42,500 nt of DNA, taken from Mesostigma viride. Its lineage: Eukaryota; Streptophyta; Mesostigmatophyceae; Mesostigmatales; Mesostigmataceae. This document shows positions 41,233 through 42,500 of the stretch, one piece after another. Under the pieces are notes generated by a model. The model was not told the origin of the DNA and made no database searches. It saw only the letters and a program-made list of their open reading frames with translations. How positions within the stretch are numbered: position 1 is the stretch's first letter; every line of letters begins with the position of its first letter. The DNA is taken from NCBI GenBank assembly GCA_009746045.1, contig RPFO01000104.1, positions 5,538,895 to 5,581,394 of the forward strand, read 5' to 3'. The position numbers and the translations under genes are program-made.

Positions 41233-41493
41233 CGTGCTCCGCCGCAGCGATGGCATCCAGCGCCGCAGGGCAGTTGAGGGAGATGAGCTCGTGTCCCCAG
41301 CCGGAGGACCTTCGGCCGCGGGTGGGACCTCCGCCGTTTCGGGCAATAGGTTCCGCGTAGTGGGGGCGCGCCGACAGGGGCCCCTCGCGCACGTACTGCC
41401 TGCCCTCCCCCACGTCTTTGTGGCGCGAGGAGAGGTCAATGGTGCGGATGCCAGAATTTCTGGTGCCGCGGGGGGACAGCTGCCCGTTGCCGT
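41233..41493 (-). CDS. Ser/Pro-rich protein gene, exon 1 of the placed set
   Basis: A 261-bp exon with acceptor AATCAACGCAG ending at 41494 and donor GTGAGG starting at 41232. It encodes a Gly/Arg/Ser-rich part (RHKDVGEGRQYVREG, PHYAEPIARNGGG), then GWGHELISLNCPAALDA and IAAAEH, ending one base into an Ala codon. GC at third position is strongly biased (TCG CGC CAC, GTG CGC GAG). Spliced to exon 2 the helix reads IAAAEHAAEVAEFVSTHL without a break. It starts mid-codon, so an earlier exon must lie to the right, perhaps beyond the window. I do not recognise a family. Confidence 0.72.
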
Positions 41494-42004
41494 CTGCGTT
41501 GATTGGGGGCATGGGTGGGCATGGAAGGAGATTAATGGTGATTGGGGAAGATGGAGGGAGATGGAAGTATGGGAATGATGATGGAACTCAATGTGGATTT
41601 GAGGCCCCGTTCCATTCCTTTACTGCGTGAACTTCTAATTTGCCTCCTTTGATTATTGGGGGGTAGGATGAGGGGAAAGCCCAGGTATTGCCATGTTTCA
41701 GGAGGGAAGGTGGGGAGGTAAAGCCTTTCCCGTGTCCCCAGTGGAGCTGCCGCGCAAGAGGCCAAGACTATTGCGAGTGATGGTCTTTCTATGGTTCAAC
41801 CCGATCAATCATGGACATGTGAATAGCAATAAGAAATTAGCAATAAACAATAATTAGATTGATTAGTCACATGCTCCCGTTTAATCTACAGTTAGCAACA
41901 GGCAAGAAGCGATTTCCCCATAGTGCCTGCACCATATGGTAACGTTTAGAGTAGTAGGGACCGCACCATGATGATTAGAGTAATGTGTGGCGTGAGGTAT
42001 ACTT
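41494..42004 (-). other. Upstream intron or 5' region of the Ser/Pro-rich gene
   Basis: No exon that joins in phase to the acceptor at 41494 is recognisable. The stretch at 41790-41960 is AT-rich. Some GGGGAAGATGG/GGGAGATGG words at 41530-41575 form a small imperfect repeat. Confidence 0.4.
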
Positions 42005-42362
42005 CAAAGTCCCAGGAGAACCCTATCTCCCACGCTTAGTCTTCCATGTTCCAGGAGCACCCTATCTACCACACTTAGTCTTGCATGTTCCAGGAGCACC
42101 CTATCTACCACGCTTAGTCTTCCATGTTCCAGGAGTACCCTATCTACCACGCTTAGTCTTCCATGTTCCGGGAGCACCCTATCTACCACGCTTAGTCTTC
42201 CATGTTCCAGGAGTACCCTATCTACCACGCTTAGTCTTCCATGTTCCAGGAGTACCCTATCTACCACGCTTAGTCTTCCATGTTCCAGGAGTACCCTATC
42301 TACCAATCTTAGTCTTACATGTTCCAGGAGTACCCTATCTACCACGCTTAGTCTTCCATGTT
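42005..42362. repeat. 39-bp minisatellite, about 9 copies
   Basis: Tandem copies of a 39-bp unit with the core CCTATCTACCACGCTTAGTC on plus followed by a TTCCATGTTCCAGGAG segment. Variants include GCACC/GTACC and CCAATC/CCACAC. The period is 13 codons, so 13-residue repeats are open on both strands for about 155 codons. No exon evidence supports either. It is probably intronic or 5' to the minus-strand gene. Confidence 0.93.
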
Positions 42363-42462
42363 TGTGCGAAGGCATGCATAGGTCTGCAGTCATGCTGGTG
42401 GCACCCACCTCCCCCATGGGGCGAGTATGTGGACAACGTAGAGCTGGATTAGCGCAACTGTA

Positions 42463-42500
42463 CATCCCATCCATCCATCCATCCATCCATCCATCCATCC
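42463..42500. repeat. (CATC)n microsatellite cut by the window edge
   Basis: At least nine uninterrupted CATC units run to the right edge. The true extent is unknown. Confidence 0.95.

Noticed and set aside
42004-42498. 155-164 residue repeat proteins
   Set aside because: They are the 39-bp minisatellite plus the CATC microsatellite read in open frames on both strands, without start or splice support.

Overview
The window looks like nuclear DNA of a repeat-rich eukaryote, most likely a green-lineage alga. A prasinophyte such as Cymbomonas is my guess, made from general character only. The reasons are GC-rich exons with GT-AG introns and matching phases, a MORC-type GHKL ATPase whose wording resembles the plant/animal family, long low-complexity proteins, and about a dozen unrelated minisatellites in 42.5 kb. 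There is no bacterial operon structure and no rRNA or tRNA that I can find.

Layout. (1) From 1 to about 9400, minus strand: a fragmented MORC ATPase gene running right to left. Five exons are placed with consistent phases (7486-7327, 6371-6318, 5197-5108, 4025-3834, 2442-2332). Together they carry all the later GHKL motifs and the start of the S5-like region. The first exon(s) are unresolved, and the 3' part lies in unassigned sequence or beyond the left edge. Introns are filled with minisatellites of 33, 25, 23, 11 and about 11-12 bp; 36-bp and 34-bp arrays lie further left. (2) From 9400 to 12616: a 33-bp minisatellite and otherwise unassigned sequence. (3) From 12617 to 18733, plus strand: one 2038-codon open frame with an N-terminal coiled coil and a long disordered tail. 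In its middle the codon-bias signal moves to another, transmembrane-like frame, so the intron/exon structure there is uncertain. (4) From 18734 to 23430: no gene recognised. (5) From about 23434 to 38200: a 14.8-kb array of a 28-bp unit, about 525 copies. (6) From 38221 to 41493, minus strand: three exons with matching phases of an unidentified Ser/Pro/Ala-rich protein; the giant array lies inside the intron that follows its third exon. (7) From 41.5 kb to the end: a 39-bp minisatellite and a CATC microsatellite.

The most unusual signal is shared by both intron-containing genes. Introns carry decayed partial copies ('echoes') of the neighbouring exon edge together with its splice-site region. 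In several cases a minisatellite sits between the true junction and its echo. The 28-bp monomer, read in gene orientation, begins with GT and ends with AG, with a pyrimidine tract and a branch-like CTAAA inside. Together this suggests that introns here are built and enlarged by tandem duplication across splice junctions.
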